Counted from the first letter of the stretch, positions 1-11,599 are shown. The stretch: DNA of 64,000 bases from Ichthyophis bannanicus (GCA_033557465.1 CM066033.1:1244169523-1244233522), one strand, 5' to 3'. A program made the numbers and translations. Notes: generated from the letters alone by a model not told the origin.

Positions 1-139
1 TCCGATGAAAATAGGAAGAGAGATATTTTTGTCCTCTGTATTTTATAGTGAAATTCTTCAGCACCTCCCTCTGTCATAATTTGGTTTGTTTGAGGTCTGC
101 TATCACTTGATTAGCAAGGAGGGGCTGTTTAAACTATGC

Positions 140-231
140 TCATTAAGTCTGGAGACTGACATCACCAGGGGGTCAGAGCTAATCTCATCAGGTAAATTAC
201 GCTTATTAAGTCTGGAGACTGACATCACCAG
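140..231. repeat. 63-bp direct repeat in the LINE 3' UTR
   Basis: The 26-base string beginning ttaagtctggagactgacat occurs at 143-168 and again at 206-231, a period of 63 bp. It lies downstream of the ORF2 C-terminus on the minus strand, so it is a short tandem duplication in the element's 3' UTR. Confidence 0.8.
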
Positions 232-297
232 ATTGTCAAAGCTGCTTGCAATCCAAGGTCTGGGAAAAGCCATGACACCTGTGCTAGGCATAATGTC

Positions 298-2713
298 ATG
301 CTGATGTATGCTGACACATGGAAGGTTTCCATGTCTTTTCAAATTCTTTCAACCTATCCCGCCTCAAGACTGTCAATCTCTTCAGGCAATATATCCCATG
401 CATACAGGTTTTACAGGCTTCAATAGTCAATGAGCCGGTATTTTTCCAATGTTTAGCTATTACACCTCTAGCTGCAATCACACATAGTCTTATCAATACT
501 CCCCTTCCCCCCTCCCACCTCTTCCCTCTTACTCCGAGAAGCACATTTCCCTTGTCCCATTCTACTTCCTTTCCTATTATGTGTGTTACTATTTCTCTGT
601 TTCCCAGTAGGGGCGTAGTTGTTGGCATTCCCATCACATGTGGCAGAAGTCGCCCTCTGCTAGACATCCTCTCCAGCATTGTGCTTTTTCATTACATCCT
701 AATCTGTGGAGTCAAGCTGGGGTGAGGTACCATCTAAACAGACTTTTATAATTATTTTCTACAAGACAAGGCACTACTAGCCCTTCTGTCATCCCTTTGT
801 ATATTTCTTTCCAATTCCGGTTGTCTATGGTGGTCCCTAGATCTTTCTCTCACTGGTGCTGAAAGGACATCTGCCCCATGCTCTCACCCTCTCTCAATAT
901 TCGGTAAAACTCAGTCCATCCCCTATGGCCTTTTCTCATCCGCCCTCCCCCAGCCAGTGGCGTACCTGCAGATATCCATAGACGTCTCACCTGGGCAGCC
1001 CAAATTTCTCCTGCAATTCCTTAAACGAGCTTAGGGCCCCTTTGGAGCACAATTGATATACTGTGTGTAAGCCCTTGGCTTCCCATCTTTTGAAGAGAGG
1101 ATCCACCCTCCCGGGGAGAACTCTATATTATAATGTATGGGTTGCAGCAATGATTTTGACCGACTCATTTTACCCCTACTCGAGGCAGTCTCCATAGGTG
1201 ATCAATATGCATAAGTATTGACCCCTCCTTACTCACCAGCTGCCCGCACAACCATGGTCTGTATCGTAAGGGGCTTTCCCCTGCCTCTGCTTTTATAATT
1301 TGGACCCACTTCCTCGGCTTTGCTTCTTGCCAACACAGTATGTTGGAAAACTGGGTTGCTACATAGTACCAGTATAAATTTGGAACTCCTAGCCCCCCTT
1401 CCTCACATGAGCGATATAGTATATGCCTTGCCACCCGCGGTGGTCGGTGGTTCCTGATGTAATGAAATTTTTCCACTGAATCCCTTCCAGTATCTTTTTT
1501 GGTACTTTCACTGATAGCGTTTGGAAGTAGTAAAGCACTCTAGGCAATACCACCACTTTTACCATTGCAAGGCGTCCAAGCCATGACACCGGGTAATGCT
1601 TCCATCTAGGTCTTCCACTATTTTATTTGATAGGGGTACATAGTTGATCCTATATAGCTGGGATACCTCTCTCGCCAACTGAACCCCCAAGTATCACACT
1701 GGCCCCTTGGTCCATCGAAATGAGAAATGTTTCGCTAGTGTCAAGTTTAAAATTTCTGTTTTATCCATGTTGTTCTTGAACCCTGCTATATGATGATATA
1801 TCTCCAGTTTGGCTACCACATTTTCTAATGACTGCTCTGGCTCTGTCAGGGTTAGGAGGATATTGTCCACAAACAGCACAATTTTGTATTCCTGACTCTG
1901 TACCACTATACCACCTATGATTTCCCTGTTGCGAATTCTCACCGCTAATGGTTCCACTGACATAAAAAAAAGCAGGAGAGATAATGGGGAGCCTTGTCGT
2001 GTCCCTCGATGCAAGAAGAAAAAAGATGACTATCCTCCATTTACTTTTACAGCCGCTACCTGCTTAGCATACAGGGCTTTAACCCATGCCAAAAAGTTCT
2101 CCCTAGTTCCCACCTTGCACATAGTAGCCCAGAGAAACTCCCAATTCACCCTATTAAATGCCTTCTCAGCATCTATAGCCATCACTATTGCTGGTATCGC
2201 TCATTCTGGACATGCCGGCACAAGGTAACCATCCTTTTTATATTGTCTGCCACAAGTCTCCCTGAACAAACCCAGTTTGGTCTGAGTCCATTAATTGTGG
2301 CAAGTACCAACCCAACCATGCTGCTAAAAACCTGGCAAGTATTTTAGCATACAGATTGATGAGGGATATGGATCTGTATGACTCGCACTTGGAGCTGAAA
2401 TGCGAGTGATTCCTGTGACCTTGCTGCAGCTACGTCTCCAGAAGATTTCCCTTTTACTCCCCTTCCTTGTCTTCTTTCTAAGTTCTTTAAGGTTTTCAAT
2501 GTGATTTCCAATTCCTTCCTTCTCTCTCTTTTTTTTTCTAGCTCCCCATCTAACAAAACTCCCCCTCAGATACACTTTGAATGCATCCCAAAGTGTGTTT
2601 CCTGTATACAGGCTATTTCTATTTGTATTCTGTGTAATTCTTATAAAATAATGATGTTTCCTAGGTGCATTCAGCCCTTTGGCATTTATAGTGTCCACTC
2701 TTAGCCCCGTCAT
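298..2713 (-). pseudogene. LINE L1 ORF2 (endonuclease start, RT, C-terminus), broken
   Basis: ORF2 of L1 encodes the endonuclease and reverse transcriptase used for target-primed insertion. Pieces seen in order: the endonuclease N-terminus with NAKGLN (2713-2650); a post-endonuclease segment with TLWDAFKVYLRG (about 2600); RT motif RPISLINLYAKILARFL (about 2380-2310); KAFNRVNWEFLW (about 2180); TRQGSPLS and the catalytic region (2014-1700); then the thumb and C-terminal segments with LSWLGRLAMVKVVVLPR and GGLGVPNL (1589-1165); and an ORF2 tail ending near 300. The catalytic F/Y-A-D-D box reads FVDN, so the second aspartate is lost. Internal deletions and multiple frameshifts make it non-functional. 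Confidence 0.85.
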
Positions 2714-3311
2714 GTGCTAGCCTTCCCTTCCTCTCCCCTCTGCATTTTGATATACCTTGGGCATATCCACTTCCCCTCCCCCATCCCTCTTCCCCCCCTC
2801 CCCCTTCCCCTATTATCCATGCGGCCCTCTACCTCCAGGCAGCTCCACTCTCTTAAGCAAGTGACATTCATCCCCTTCCTTCCTCTCTCCAAGCATCCCT
2901 GCCAACTCCCCCCCCCCAATTTTAATTTTTGCTTTATTTTGTTTTGTCTTATCCTGCTTACCACAGACTTTTTAATGATCCCTCCTTTTATCCCAGCACC
3001 CCCAGGCTTTTCCCCTTTGTACTCATACCTTCTCACCTCATGTCACTCAGCACACCTTCCATTCTTCCACTCTACCTCTTCCCTTCATAAAAAGTCCTCA
3101 TTATCGTCCATGTTTTGGTTTGCATCTTGGGAGGTTCGTTGACATCATAGGTGCTTCCCGCTGTCCACTCTCTTCCATGCTGTTGTCCTTCATTGCTCAG
3201 CGGGCCTCTCCACCAGAAACTCCATGCCTGCCGCTATGTCCAGCTCCTTCAGCGCTGCAATTACCTCCGCCCTCGTGCAACTGCAAATGGTCCTTCCCTC
3301 TTTTGATATAG

Positions 3312-4096
3312 CTATAGCAAATGGGAACTGCCATCTATACCAAATCCCTTTTCACGCAGCTTCCCAGTAATATCTCGAAGCTCTCTCCTATGCCTTAGAG
3401 TGACTGGTGATAGGTCCTCGTATATCTCCACCTGGTGATTCTTCCAGTTCAGTCCACCCACCTTTCTTGCCCTTGTCAGAACTTGCTCTTTTATTGTGTA
3501 ATGATGGAAACACACCACAATGTTTCTCCCTCGGTTCTCTCTTTGCAGGCCCAGTGCTCTATGCACTGGTCGAGTGTCACTCTAGGGCATTCTCCCTCAG
3601 CCCATAATTGCTGCATGATGAGTTGAACCACTTCCCCGCCATCTTGAGAGGCAGCTTCCTCAGGGACCCCTCATATCCTAAGATTGCACCTCCGGTATCT
3701 GTTTTTGATGGCCTCAATTTTGTCCGCTAGAGCCTGTTGGGCTGCTGCTAACTCTGCATTTTTTCCACCATGCTCCTCCACCCTAAATTCATGCCCAGCC
3801 ACCTGCTCCTCAACCGATTCGATGCATCTTCCAACATCATGCATTTCCACTCAGAGGTCCATAGCCATAGTCCCAAAACCTCCTCTGAGGCTCTGTATCT
3901 CCATTTTCAGCTCTAGTAATAAGCTTCTGAGTTCTCCATCTCTTAACCCTGCACTCTCTTCCATCGCGAACTCACTCTCTCGCTCCATGTTCTCTCCTGA
4001 TGTGCGGCTTCTCCCTGAGCCATCTTGGACTCTGCATGGCGTCGCCACTTTCATGTAAGCAAAGTCCTTCATATCTACTTTATTTTTGCTTGCCAT
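3312..4096 (-). pseudogene. LINE L1 ORF1 (nucleic-acid-binding chaperone), broken
   Basis: L1 ORF1 protein coats the element RNA. The likely start is the ATG read leftwards from 4096. A coiled-coil-like region (about 3960-3700) is followed by RRCNLRI, the usual entry to the RRM domain, and then by a C-terminal domain with VCFHHYTIKEQVLTRAR and RRELRDITGKLREKGF (3566-3312). In-frame stops lie near 3850 and 3685. Similarity to the L1 ORF1 C-terminal (transposase_22) family is from memory of its motifs. Confidence 0.75.
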
Positions 4097-4249
4097 GTGC
4101 GCTATACTGCTTTCCACACGAAGCACTCCTCTGCTGATAGTTTCCTGATGTTTAACTGTACATTTACTGCTTATTGCTGTGGGGGGTCTGGGGAGTTCTC
4201 GACTCACACCGCCATTCCTTGGGATAATGTCACTTCTTCCCTGGCAAGG

Positions 4250-4760
4250 ATTTTTTATTTGCCAACTGCCAAGCGTAAGGACGATGGAGCTTCTTCACCT
4301 GCCCATTCACCTCCAATGGATTTTCTAGATCTGACTGGGTTCCTAAAGACTTCAGATCCAGAATTTGTTCCGAGGGCTACCCTGTTGTTGACTTTGATGC
4401 TTGAACCTGATCGTGATTTTCTTTTGAAGTTTACTTTAAAGCTAGGAATGAGCCCTTTATCGGGGGGACAATTAGGATGTTTCCTGATGTTTCAAAAGCC
4501 ACCCAGAAACATAGACAACAAATTCTTTTGTTGCGTCCTCATGTATTGCAGTTAGGAGGGTTATTCTTCCTGCACTACCCGTGTAAATGTTTGATTAAAT
4601 ATTAGGGAGTTAGTTATACTTTCTTTGAGCCCAAACACCTAACTCAGTTTGTTGCAGGCAAGAGTGTGGCTCCGTTTCAGCAGTTTATTGCTCCTGCAAC
4701 TAGCCCCTCCAGGTGAGGTGGGGTTCTGGTTCGTGTATAGTAAGATTCTGCACTAGTTTT
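4250..4760 (+). pseudogene. Unassigned retroelement-like coding relic
   Basis: Two plus-strand frames joined by a frameshift near 4430 give a protein-like stretch with IRMFPDVSKATQKHRQQ, LLRPHVLQLGGLFFL and HYPCKCLIKY, then a stop and SYTFFEPKHL. I associate this kind of sequence with ORF1-like proteins of amphibian non-LTR elements, but I cannot name the family with confidence. An A/T-rich stretch follows (4850-4965). It is head-to-head with the L1-like element. Confidence 0.4.
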
Positions 4761-5709
4761 GTGCCTTATTTCCTGAGAAGTTCTCTTTTGAATATGTCTT
4801 GGCCTTCACCTTAACTTGGGGGTTAGTGAATCTATTTCTTTTTGTTTTATGTAATTGTTTATGAAGGTTATTTGCCTTCTTTGTTTTCTTGTATTCTTTT
4901 CTGTAATAAGCTTTTGGGTCTTGTGTAATGTTAAAAGGGCATAAATAAAAAATTTTAAGAAAAATGTGTAGAGACATTTTTCATCTACTGGCACAAAGGT
5001 AACCTGGAGGATAAAAGTGTTAGGTTTTTTTTATTTAAGGGGACCTGTGGCTGTGAGATTGGGCTGCTGCAGTTTCCAACAATTGCCATGTTTTAATTTT
5101 TTTAAGGAGGTGGGGTTAGCGTAGTTACTCACCTGAACAGGTGCTCTCCAGGGACAGCAGGAATCAGTCCTCCCATATGGGTGATGTCAGCACTGATGGA
5201 GTCCTCACGAAAGCAACCCCCAGCTTTCAAAGGAAGCCTTTGAGAGATGCCACTACACATGCATGGTACCCTTCCCGCCCAAGGGTGCCATCTTGCTCAG
5301 TCAGATGACATAGCTAAAAGACAGCAAAATAAAATAAAAGATGGTAAAGGAGCAACTCCAAGGGGAAGAGAGAGGGCTGTGAGGACTGATTCCTGCTGTC
5401 CCCGGAGAACACCTGTTACAGGTGAGTAATTATGCTTTCTCCGGGAACAAGCAGGAAGTCAGTCCTCACATATGGGACTCCCCAGCTACAGGCTACTGAA
5501 AGCCCATAGCGAAAAACATGGTTTCCCTCAAGGGGAGCCGTGAGCAGCAGCAATTGACTCCGTAGCTACAGACTACAGTAGGACCCCTGTGTCCGATGGA
5601 AACCAGCACTTTGGTAGCCTGAACACAGAAGGGTCGGAGTGTAGGAGTTGCCTAAACTCTGAAAAGATTACAGAGCACGGCCTGGCCGAAGGCACTGTCC
5701 TGTTGGGAC

Positions 5710-6078
5710 CACTGTTCCCTCTAAGCTGTGCACGTGTGCGCGCGCACACACCTCGCCGAGCGAGCGCACATACTTTACAACAGAGCACACAAAATTTTCG
5801 GTTCTGATTTTGATAGAAAACAACACAGACGTCTTAAAATTTAAAAGCTGTGATTGTAATTACTGGAAATTTTCCGCTTCATTTAGTAATCGTCTATTTT
5901 CATTTAATTTGATTAAAATCAATGTGGTGTACATACTGTATTCTGACGTGTAGTCAAATTTTAAAGTATATAATGCCGAGTGTCGTTATGTGGCGCACAA
6001 AAATTTAACCTTCCTTCAAAAGCTGCACAGCTGATATTTTATGCGCACACAGCCTACAGAAAATTAGAGGGAACATTG
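5710..6078. mobile_element. hAT-like MITE, copy 1
   Basis: The terminal inverted repeat CA(C/A)TGTTCCCTCTAA bounds a 369-bp non-coding element with GC-alternating ends and an AT-rich centre. Flanks gttgggac (5702-5709) and gttggcag (6079-6086) agree at 6 of 8 bases, as expected for a decayed 8-bp hAT target duplication. It splits the D1 recombinase region, whose uninterrupted counterpart is at 52.86-52.92 kb. The second copy is at 15801-16158 in the opposite orientation. Confidence 0.85.
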
Positions 6079-6086
6079 GTTGGCAG

Positions 6087-6616
6087 TAATGGGCTGCAAA
6101 AGTATGGACTGAGGATCAGGTGGTGGCTCGGCAGATGTCTACCATCGTGACGGAGCGCAGGTTTGCCACCGAGGCCGCCATGGGCCTGACACGATGTTCC
6201 ATGACTCGGCCTTCAAGCGGAAGTCCCGCTTGCTCATAGGCGAGGGCGATACAGTCCGTCACCCAGGATGACAGTGTACATTTGGTCACCACCTCCCCCA
6301 GTCTACTGGGGTTGTACGAGATGAAAGCTGAGCAGCTTTGCAGTGGCCCTGAGTACATTGGATGTAGAAGGACAGGGCCCTCTTACAGTCCAGGGTGCGG
6401 AGGACCGTCTCCCTCCTACTGAAGTGAGGCCTTGGGAAGAATGTGAGAAGTACCACCTCCTGCTGGAGGTGGAAGGACGATACCACCTTCAGAAGGAATT
6501 TAGGATGCGTGCGGAGCACCACCCTGTTCTAGTAGAACCTGGTATATGGCGCCTCTGCCACTAAGGCCTGAAGCTTGCTAACCCTGCGAGCGGAGGTGAG
6601 TGTAACCAGGAACACA
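6087..6616 (-). pseudogene. DIRS tyrosine recombinase fragment (D1)
   Basis: Minus-strand frames (6522-6286 and 6358-6116) match the D2 recombinase at 52.24-52.86 kb, sharing VLRTH.KFL and FFPRPH.SR. The C-terminal catalytic region shows HRVRPMAASVA and then VDICRATT, the H-x-x-R box and downstream helix of DIRS recombinases. The N-terminal half is missing and the frame is shifted once, so it is dead. Confidence 0.7.
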
Positions 6617-7470
6617 TGTTGACGTTAGCACACCTTAGTAATTAGCTCTCTGTAACTCCAGTGGAATGAACAAAATGCCCCATCTATGGGAAGATGGAAT
6701 TACATTTGCAGTACAATGAACTAGTCTTTGTGCACAGGTTAGCTCATTTTTTGTACTCAATTTTGTGTTACCAATGCAGCAAGGAGTTATGCACACAATC
6801 TAACTAATCAAAGCCTTGAACAGACAGTAGCGCACAGCACATTTAAATCCATGGTAATGAAGCAATTAGCTATTCATAGCAAATGCAGAGAAGTGTGCAG
6901 AAGACCAGAAGTCTAAACTCAACACTGGGATTTAAATGCAAGGTTTGATGAGATGTAAAGGTTAGTTCCTAGGTCCTGTGGTTAGTGCAGGTGAGAAATT
7001 TATGCTGTTTCTTTTCTATGGTAAACAGACAGTACCCTCAACTTTTTTCTGGCTTTGCTGAAGGGAGTGGTAAAAAAATAAATGGCAAGGGAAGTGTGCT
7101 GGAACAATGTTATGTATATGTACTGCAATGCTGTCTGGCACATAAATATTATTCTGCACAAAATTTCTGTGTAGAATAAGATCAGTGTTTATCAAAATCA
7201 ATATTATTCTGAGCAGAACTGTGCAGGATAATATTACTGTTTTTTTCCAGCAAAAACGTACAAGTGCCATTTTTTTGTGAGCTGTTAGCACAGACCTGTG
7301 TGTACATGTGCCTTGCTCTCCTTGTTTAATACAGACTTTTTGCACACAACTTATTTACATGCTGTTTGCTTACAGCATTGGAGGTACAAGTTTGCCATTA
7401 GACTTTGTGTTAAAAAACCCTGTGCTTAGCCTTAGCACAGGCTGTAATGCAGGGTTTTTGCACCAGCCTG
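6617..7470. other. No gene seen
   Basis: This stretch is A/T-rich with many short TGTGCA/TTAGC-type words reminiscent of decayed MITEs. No coding signal, RNA gene or clear repeat boundary was found. Confidence 0.5.
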
Positions 7471-7478
7471 TTGGTGAG

Positions 7479-7762
7479 TAAAGGGCCCTTTTACCAAATT
7501 TGCAACAGCTGTGTGCTAACGCTGGAAGCCTGGCCAGCACGTTCCCAGCAGTTACTACACAAACCTGCTGTAACTGCACAAGGTTATCTGTGCACTAAAT
7601 GCACAGTGCTCAATATACCCAATCTTTGCCCCTAGCCCGCCCCTTAACCACCCCAATGCATGCAGCACAGTTAGCTCAAAAATCAACCCATGTTGTCTTG
7701 GCTCTGCGCTGTTGTCTTAATGTGTGCCAAAACCCAGTGTCTTTTAGTAAAAGGGCCCCTAG
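7479..7762. mobile_element. Candidate MITE with GGGCCCTTTTAC ends
   Basis: The sequence gggcccttttaccaaa near 7483 is inverted as tttagtaaaagggcccc near 7743-7760. The interior (about 280 bp) is non-coding. A clear target duplication was not found, so the exact ends and superfamily are uncertain. Confidence 0.45.
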
Positions 7763-8019
7763 CTTACCACTAAAAGTACTTCGAAAATCTCAAAAACTCT
7801 GGATCCTATTGATGGATACCAATTATCGCAATTTTTGGAAGACTAAATCTGGGAAATGTACCTACTGCAGTCCCAAAAGAAAGACGGTATATAAAAACTG
7901 TTAAATACAATAAATAAATAAGTGGTATAACAGGGAGAAGAAAACAAAAGGGGAAACGTTTTATTCTGCCATCCAGTACAACACAATCGCTCTGGCATTA
8001 CTGCGATTGTGTTTTACAG
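7763..8019. other. Probable LINE/SINE 3' tail, otherwise nothing
   Basis: Bases 7860-7922 contain agacggtatataaaaactg followed by an aataaataaataa tail, resembling the 3' end of L2/CR1-type elements. No gene is seen. Confidence 0.35.
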
Positions 8020-8790
8020 CCCCGGACCCTCAGAAACCCGGGATGACCGAATGACTGACTAGCTCCGACTCGAGTACCACACAAAGGCGCCGCGGCCTAC
8101 ACGCTTTCCTCGAGCCTCCGCTCGGCGGCGGCTCTCTGCCAAGCTCACGTAGCCTGCCCTCAGCTCGCTTTTCTTGAAGAATTAGTTATTTATTTAGTTC
8201 CCTGTGGTAGGGGGCGCTGCGGAGGCGGGTCGGGAGCTGAGTCGCTGTGCTCGTCAAGCGGGGGGAGGTGGGGCGAGAGCTCTTGTCGCGACTCTCACAG
8301 CGGCCTCTGCTCTCGAGGAGAAGCGGTAGCTGCCGTGCAGGGACTGGAGGCGGACCGGGCGCGGCCCCGGCTCAGCGAGAGAGAAACACGCTTCACTTTC
8401 CCCTCTCCCCCGATCCCTATGGCGGCAAGGCAGCCCGCTCGCCGTTAAATAGCCGTCTCCCTCTTAGTAGCTGGCGTGTCTGGGCAGTGACAGCTTTTTC
8501 CGGCCCCCGCCTTCCGCGCTTCCCCTTGTCCCTGCTGAAGAAGCCGCCTGAGCCGGACTATGGAGTGAGCTGAAAGATGGCTGGTAGCAGGGAGAGCCGG
8601 TTTTTGCAAGGTAGGGACGAGCTTGGCCTTGGGTCAGTCGCGCCGGCTCCGGGGTACAAAAATATACTTTTCGTTTTCGTCCTGTTCTGTCTGGACTGAG
8701 GCGGATTCTTGTCTCGGGCGAGGCCTGCCCAAGGGTGAGGGGCTTGTTCTTTGCCGGGGGGGCTCGGGTTGTGCTGGACAGGTAGAAAGG
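8020..8790 (+). promoter_or_regulatory. CpG island / candidate host promoter
   Basis: This is a sharp GC- and CpG-rich island (for example cggcggcggctct, cggaccgggcgcggcccc) in an otherwise AT-rich region. It has no TATA box near the presumed start, which is typical of a vertebrate CpG-island promoter. It ends just after a plausible first exon. No element structure explains it, unlike the GC-rich DIRS leaders elsewhere in the window. Confidence 0.6.
8577..8610 (+). CDS. Candidate first coding exon of a host gene
   Basis: An ATG at 8577 in good context (gaaagATGG) opens 11 codons, MAGSRESRFLQ plus one base, and ends in CAAG followed by GTAGGG, a credible splice donor at 8611. It sits inside the CpG island. 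A two-codon upstream ORF (ATG GAG TGA, 8560-8568) lies 8 bases before the start. I do not recognise the protein from so few residues, and no downstream exon is recognisable in the window. If real, the first intron would extend through the repeats to the right, possibly beyond the window. The alternative is that the ATG is incidental within an untranslated exon. Confidence 0.45.
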
Positions 8791-9999
8791 CTTAGTTGAG
8801 GCCTGCCATAAACTCTCTTCCCAAGCTGCTTTTTTTGTTTTGTTTATCTGTCTATACGAAGGCATGTGGAATGGAAAATACAAGGTGAAGAAAAAAGCAG
8901 GTATCGTTTCTCCGTGGTATTCAGTGAAGGTGCCGGGGTGGGCGGAAGGAACATTTTTTGGCACATGTTTTCTTTTAGTTACGAAGGTGGAGGTTTTATG
9001 AATGGTGTCTATGCGTTATCGACTTTTTAGTCGACATCAGTGTTATAACAAATCGGTTATTTAAATATGGATATAGCTTTTCAAGTTTAAAACGTGTATA
9101 GTCTCGGAGCCCTTATGTAAAATAGAAAACTTTTTACATAATAGTTTTACCGTAGGATATTGGAAAACCTGCTTTTGGTAAGTGCTTAAGCATAGGTGAA
9201 ACTTGGGTATAAAAATATCTTTATCTCTGACATGGAATTTTGAAATGTATGGGCCTCTGTAATTGTTTTTTGCCGAAAGTTTTATGTACAGAAGTGTACT
9301 AATGTGAAAACCCGCTATAAACAAAATAGTTATGTCAGTTTGTTTAACAAAGGGGTTTTATCCCTACAGAACAGTATAGAAAGCTGTATTTTGTGCCAGT
9401 GTTTATCTTTAGATATTTCCGAAGTCATCAAACTTGGATTGATGCATACTATATCTTTGTTTTTGCATTGTCTTCCACACATCCTAAATGTTTGACACAC
9501 ACATGCCACAATATTGTGTTTATAGTTTATGGAGTAGGCTTTTGAACATATTGACTAGTAGTCTGAATTTTTCATCCCCATTATGCACGTTTTCAGGCTT
9601 GTTTTTCCAGTAAACAAATATAAGCCTTCAAGTGATTTAGTAAATTTGTATCTAACAAATGAGCTGATGTCATAAGTTTGGTGCACAGTTTCCTAATGCA
9701 TGTGTGTGTAAAAACAAACAAAAAAACCCTTTTATGCAATAAATAAATAAATACATGCTATCCCATGTTTGTGCATATTTTTTGCGTTTCATGTTGATTT
9801 ATCATGGAAACATGCATACCTTCTACTAGTGTATTGGAGGCGCATTATCACAGAATTGTTTTGTGCAGAGATTATCTTGGGACCTGGAGGAGAGTGCATA
9901 TCCAACTTGTACACTGTACCACTGCACTATACAAATATTATTTTATTTTTTTCCATTTTATTCACTAGATTGTCCACCTGTCCCCTTCAATAAATCTGT
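8611..9999. other. Probable intron, no feature seen
   Basis: AT-rich sequence follows the splice donor with no coding signal. It contains short A-rich microsatellites (9708-9755, aaacaaac and aataaataaataaata). Confidence 0.5.
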
Positions 10000-10590
10000 A
10001 AGAACATGAGATGCCATACTAGGTCAGACTAAAGGTCCATTAGGCTCAGTATTCTGTTTCCAACAGTGGCCACTCCAAGTCACAAGTACCTATTGGGTTC
10101 CCAAAAGGTAGACACATTCCATGCTGCTTATCCCAGAGGTCAGCAGTGGATTTCCCAGTCCACTTTAATAATGGATTATGGACTTTTCCTCCAGGAACTT
10201 GTCCAAATTTCTTTTAAACCCAGCTACGCTAACAGCTTTTACTACATCCTCTGGCAATGAATTTGAGTTTGGTTAGGTGAGTGAAAAAAAATTCTCCAGT
10301 TAGTCTTAAATGTGCTACATTGTAGCTTAATTGAGTGCCCCCTAGCCTTTTTACATTTTGTTTACTCTTTCAATCAATCTATGTTTACCTGTTCCATTCC
10401 ACTCATTATTTCATAGCCCTCTATCATATCTCCACTCTGCTGTCTCTTTTCCAAGCTAAAGATCGCTAACTTTTCAAACCGTTCCTCATAGGGTTATTCT
10501 TCCATCCTCTTTATCATTTTGGTCACTCTTCTCTACCTTTTTTCTAATTCCACTATATATGATTCCTATTTAAGATATGGTGACCAGAAT
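10000..10590 (+). repeat. Dispersed repeat R1, copy 1
   Basis: This repeat has recognisable blocks (gccatactaggtcagac, caacagtggccactcc, catgctgcttatccc, aggaacttgtccaaa, ctacattgtagcttaatt). The same blocks occur on the minus strand at 11785-12140 and on the plus strand at 15389-15692 continued at 28211-28270. The repeat is non-coding here. It resembles LINE-derived dispersed repeats common in amphibian genomes, but I cannot name the family. Confidence 0.75.
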
Positions 10591-10599
10591 TACATACGA

Positions 10600-11156
10600 T
10601 ATTTGAGGTGTGGACAGTTCATGTTGGTACCCAGGGCCGTCTTAAGAGGCGAGCCAGTGGGACACTGCTTGGGCGCAGGAAGTCTACCTTGTTGGCTTGC
10701 TCCCAGCCAGCTGCTTTCACAGCTGTATTAATGCACACCAGTTACAGGAGCTTTTGCTCTTGTGGTAGGGCAGGCAAACACTGGTTGGGACTGGAAGGAG
10801 GAGACTGGAAATGGGGTGATGCTGGGGTGGAAAGGGACTAATTCTGATGCTGGAAGGGGGCTAATGCTGGCAAATGCTGGAGTTGGGGCAGGAATAAAAA
10901 AGGGAGATGCTGGGAGAGTGAGAAGGAAGAGGAAGACAGATACTGTTGGGAGTGGAGAAAAAAGAAAGTCATAGCCAGGGGAAGGTTGAGGGAGTGTGGG
11001 TATAAGAATGTATGCTGGGGTAAAGAGGAGGCAAAGCAAGGTCAATGAATATTGGAGAAGGGAGCAGATGGGTGGTGACTGGGGAAATGGGAGTAGGAGA
11101 CAAGAGGGCAGATAATGGGGATGTGAGAAAGTAGGAGCTCTGACAGGTGGAGACTC
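10600..11156. other. Purine-rich low-complexity sequence
   Basis: From about 10780 the plus strand is dominated by G and A (gatgctggggtggaaaggg and similar). The apparent pyrimidine-coded open frames on the other strand are a by-product. No gene is seen. Confidence 0.6.
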
Positions 11157-11160
11157 TTAA

Positions 11161-11599
11161 GGGGGATGCTTAATAAAGTGCATTAGCTACCTTCACTGTG
11201 CTAATGCGAGAGTGTCGCGTCATGAAGACTGCTAACAGAGGAGAAATGGAGTTACCATGGGCCTTTTTCCATAGTTACTGCATTTCACACGGTGGCTTTC
11301 CCAAGTGGGTGGGATGTGGGCATTCTGGTTCTGGCAGCTACTACCTGTGGTGACAGCATGCAGTAGCTACATTTTTGTCAATATTGCGGATCCAGCTATT
11401 GCTACCTCAGTGGGTAGTGTTAGCTGCATCTGCAAAGTTGCCACACTATGATCCCAGCGTTTTCTCCACATTATCTGCAGGGAAAATGCTGGGACTGCCC
11501 CCTGCACCTACCATAGCACTTTGGCTGCTACTGAGGGGCTTTTGCAAATAGGTTTTTGCAGCTAATGCCAACTGTTAATGCGCTTTAGTAAACAGATCC
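11161..11599. mobile_element. MITE with TTAA target duplication
   Basis: A 439-bp non-coding segment is flanked by TTAA at 11157-11160 and 11600-11603. The ends are imperfect inverted repeats: gggggatgcttaataaagtg on the left against the complement of cgctttagtaaacagatcc on the right. TTAA duplication points to a piggyBac-type or related superfamily; internal sequence encodes nothing. Confidence 0.6.

Larger units (their letters stand above)
1..4212 (-). mobile_element. L1-type LINE, rearranged and inactive
   Basis: On the minus strand the order is ORF1 (about 4096 to 3312), a 600-nt spacer, ORF2 (2713 to about 300) and a 3' UTR reaching the window edge. ORF1 has a coiled coil followed by an RRM and C-terminal domain; ORF2 has endonuclease, reverse transcriptase and C-terminal pieces, the layout of the L1 clade. 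ORF2 covers only 2.4 kb against nearly 4 kb in intact L1, so most of the endonuclease and the segment before the RT are deleted. Many stops and frameshifts are present. Whether it is mammalian-like L1 or Tx1-like L1 cannot be settled without a tree. Confidence 0.85.
5108..6616 (-). mobile_element. DIRS retrotransposon 3' fragment, family D (D1)
   Basis: Minus-strand copy of the 3' part of the element also found at 48.5-53.5 kb (D2). It runs from a recombinase fragment (6616) through the internal complementary region (about 5500-5360) to the 3' terminus (about 5115). Shared landmarks with D2 include the gggacagcaggaatcagtcc motif and its inverted copy ctgctgtccccggagaacac. The 5' part is missing and the copy is interrupted by a hAT-like MITE. 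Confidence 0.8.

Noticed and set aside
318..725. Plus-strand open frame of 135 codons
   Set aside because: It lies antisense to the LINE ORF2 C-terminus, which accounts for the sequence.
2714..3142. Pyrimidine-rich open frame of 142 codons
   Set aside because: Low-complexity C/T-rich spacer between LINE ORF1 and ORF2; no domain.
5115..5500. Inverted repeats as an independent MITE
   Set aside because: The same arrangement is the 3' end and internal complementary region of DIRS-D2 at 53.1-53.5 kb.
8247..8964. Open frames on both strands across the CpG island
   Set aside because: GC-rich composition lowers stop frequency; no domain, and the plus frame conflicts with the better-supported ATG at 8577.
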